A stretch of 5,912 nucleotides of DNA from Tardiphaga sp. (GTDB lineage: Bacteria > Pseudomonadota > Alphaproteobacteria > Rhizobiales > Xanthobacteraceae), in contig JAQGJF010001007.1 of assembly GCA_028290765.1 (NCBI GenBank), positions 1-5,912 on the forward strand. The letters are read 5' to 3'. The translations under genes were made by a program, and so were the position numbers. Under the pieces are notes generated by a model. The model saw only the letters and a program-made list of their open reading frames with translations, made no database searches and was not told the origin of the DNA. This document shows positions 5,467 to 5,912 of this stretch, one piece after another. Position 1 is the first letter of the stretch; every line of letters starts with the position of its first letter.

Positions 5467-5912
5467 ATGAGCGTCACTGCAACAACCGCCACGTCCGTCG
5501 CCTCGACGACGGCGGCGTCATCATCGTCGACGTCATCTTCGTCGCTCACGTCGAGCGACTTTCTGAATTTGCTCGTCAGCGAATTGCAGAACCAGAATCC
5601 GCTGGACCCGACGGATTCGACGGACTTCATCAATCAGCTCACGTCGTACGCGAATTACGAGCAGCAGCAGACCCTCAATACGAATTTGAGTTCGCTTGCA
5701 GCATCCTTCAACAGCATGCTGACGCTGAATGCGACAAACTACATCGGCAAGACCGTCGAAGCCAAAGGCGATACGGCGACGCTTCAGAACGGGCAGGCGT
5801 CGTTCGGGTATTCGCTGAATTCCGCGGCGTCGAGCGTAACGCTCACCGTCAGCGACTCTTCCGGCAACGCGGTGTGGACCGGCAGCGGCACGACCACCGC
5901 CGGCAGCAACAG
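5467..5912 (+). CDS. flgD: Flagellar hook assembly/capping protein FlgD (3' end outside window)
   Basis: The first 148 residues of FlgD are present and the frame is still open at the window end. FlgD is the scaffold cap at the tip of the growing hook and is later replaced by the first hook-filament junction protein. After a Ser/Thr-rich leader (1-30) comes the signature DFLNLLVSELQNQNPLDPTD (31-50), then TDFINQLTSYANYEQQQTLN (52-71), the classic FlgD N-terminal region. The start of the Ig/TUDOR-like part follows (NYIGKTVEAKG 91-101, SVTLTVSDSSGNAVWTG 123-139). The start is supported by GGAG (5457-5460) 6 bases upstream; the nearby ATG at 5462 is out of frame. About a third of the protein is missing. 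It is separated from the fli genes by the repeat-containing region, so it probably begins a new transcript with hook genes downstream. Confidence 0.93.
   Translation, partial: MSVTATTATSVASTTAASSSSTSSSSLTSSDFLNLLVSELQNQNPLDPTDSTDFINQLTSYANYEQQQTLNTNLSSLAASFNSMLTLNATNYIGKTVEAKGDTATLQNGQASFGYSLNSAASSVTLTVSDSSGNAVWTGSGTTTAGSN

Overview
The window is a piece of a flagellar gene cluster from a high-GC alphaproteobacterium. The best guess is a Bradyrhizobium or Rhodopseudomonas relative (Bradyrhizobiaceae/Nitrobacteraceae). This rests on codon usage, on the style of the ECF sigma/periplasmic sensor proteins, and on intergenic palindromes (about 4910-5090) that resemble dispersed repeats I remember from Bradyrhizobium genomes. 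No database was searched. Every gene that can be supported lies on the + strand.

Layout: (1) 2-535, the 3' part of an ECF-family RNA polymerase sigma factor whose start lies before the window. (2) 536-678, a leader rich in perfect hairpins. (3) 679-3682, a filament-tip operon: fliC (a compact 274-aa flagellin), a strong 13-bp hairpin, fliD (filament cap), and fliS (flagellin chaperone), which overlaps fliD by one base. (4) 3683-3932, a short intergenic region that may hold a promoter. (5) 3933-4905, a small single-pass membrane protein with a cytoplasmic N-terminus, proposed as an anti-sigma factor, then a membrane-anchored periplasmic protein of the 'periplasmic heavy-metal sensor' (CnrX-like/Metal_resist) type. 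(6) 4906-5466, a 561-base non-coding region with a composite palindromic repeat, short direct repeats and no convincing gene. (7) 5467-end, the first two thirds of flgD (hook-cap/hook-assembly protein).

How they may work together: FliC is the filament subunit, FliS keeps it unfolded before export, FliD caps the growing filament, and FlgD caps the growing hook. The ECF sigma gene and the pair anti-sigma-like protein plus periplasmic sensor look like one envelope-signalling module. Here that module is split, with the fliC-fliD-fliS operon between sigma and its presumed regulators. The natural hypothesis is that an envelope signal controls expression of this flagellum through the sigma factor. 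This is inference from gene order, and no ECF promoter motif could be identified with confidence.
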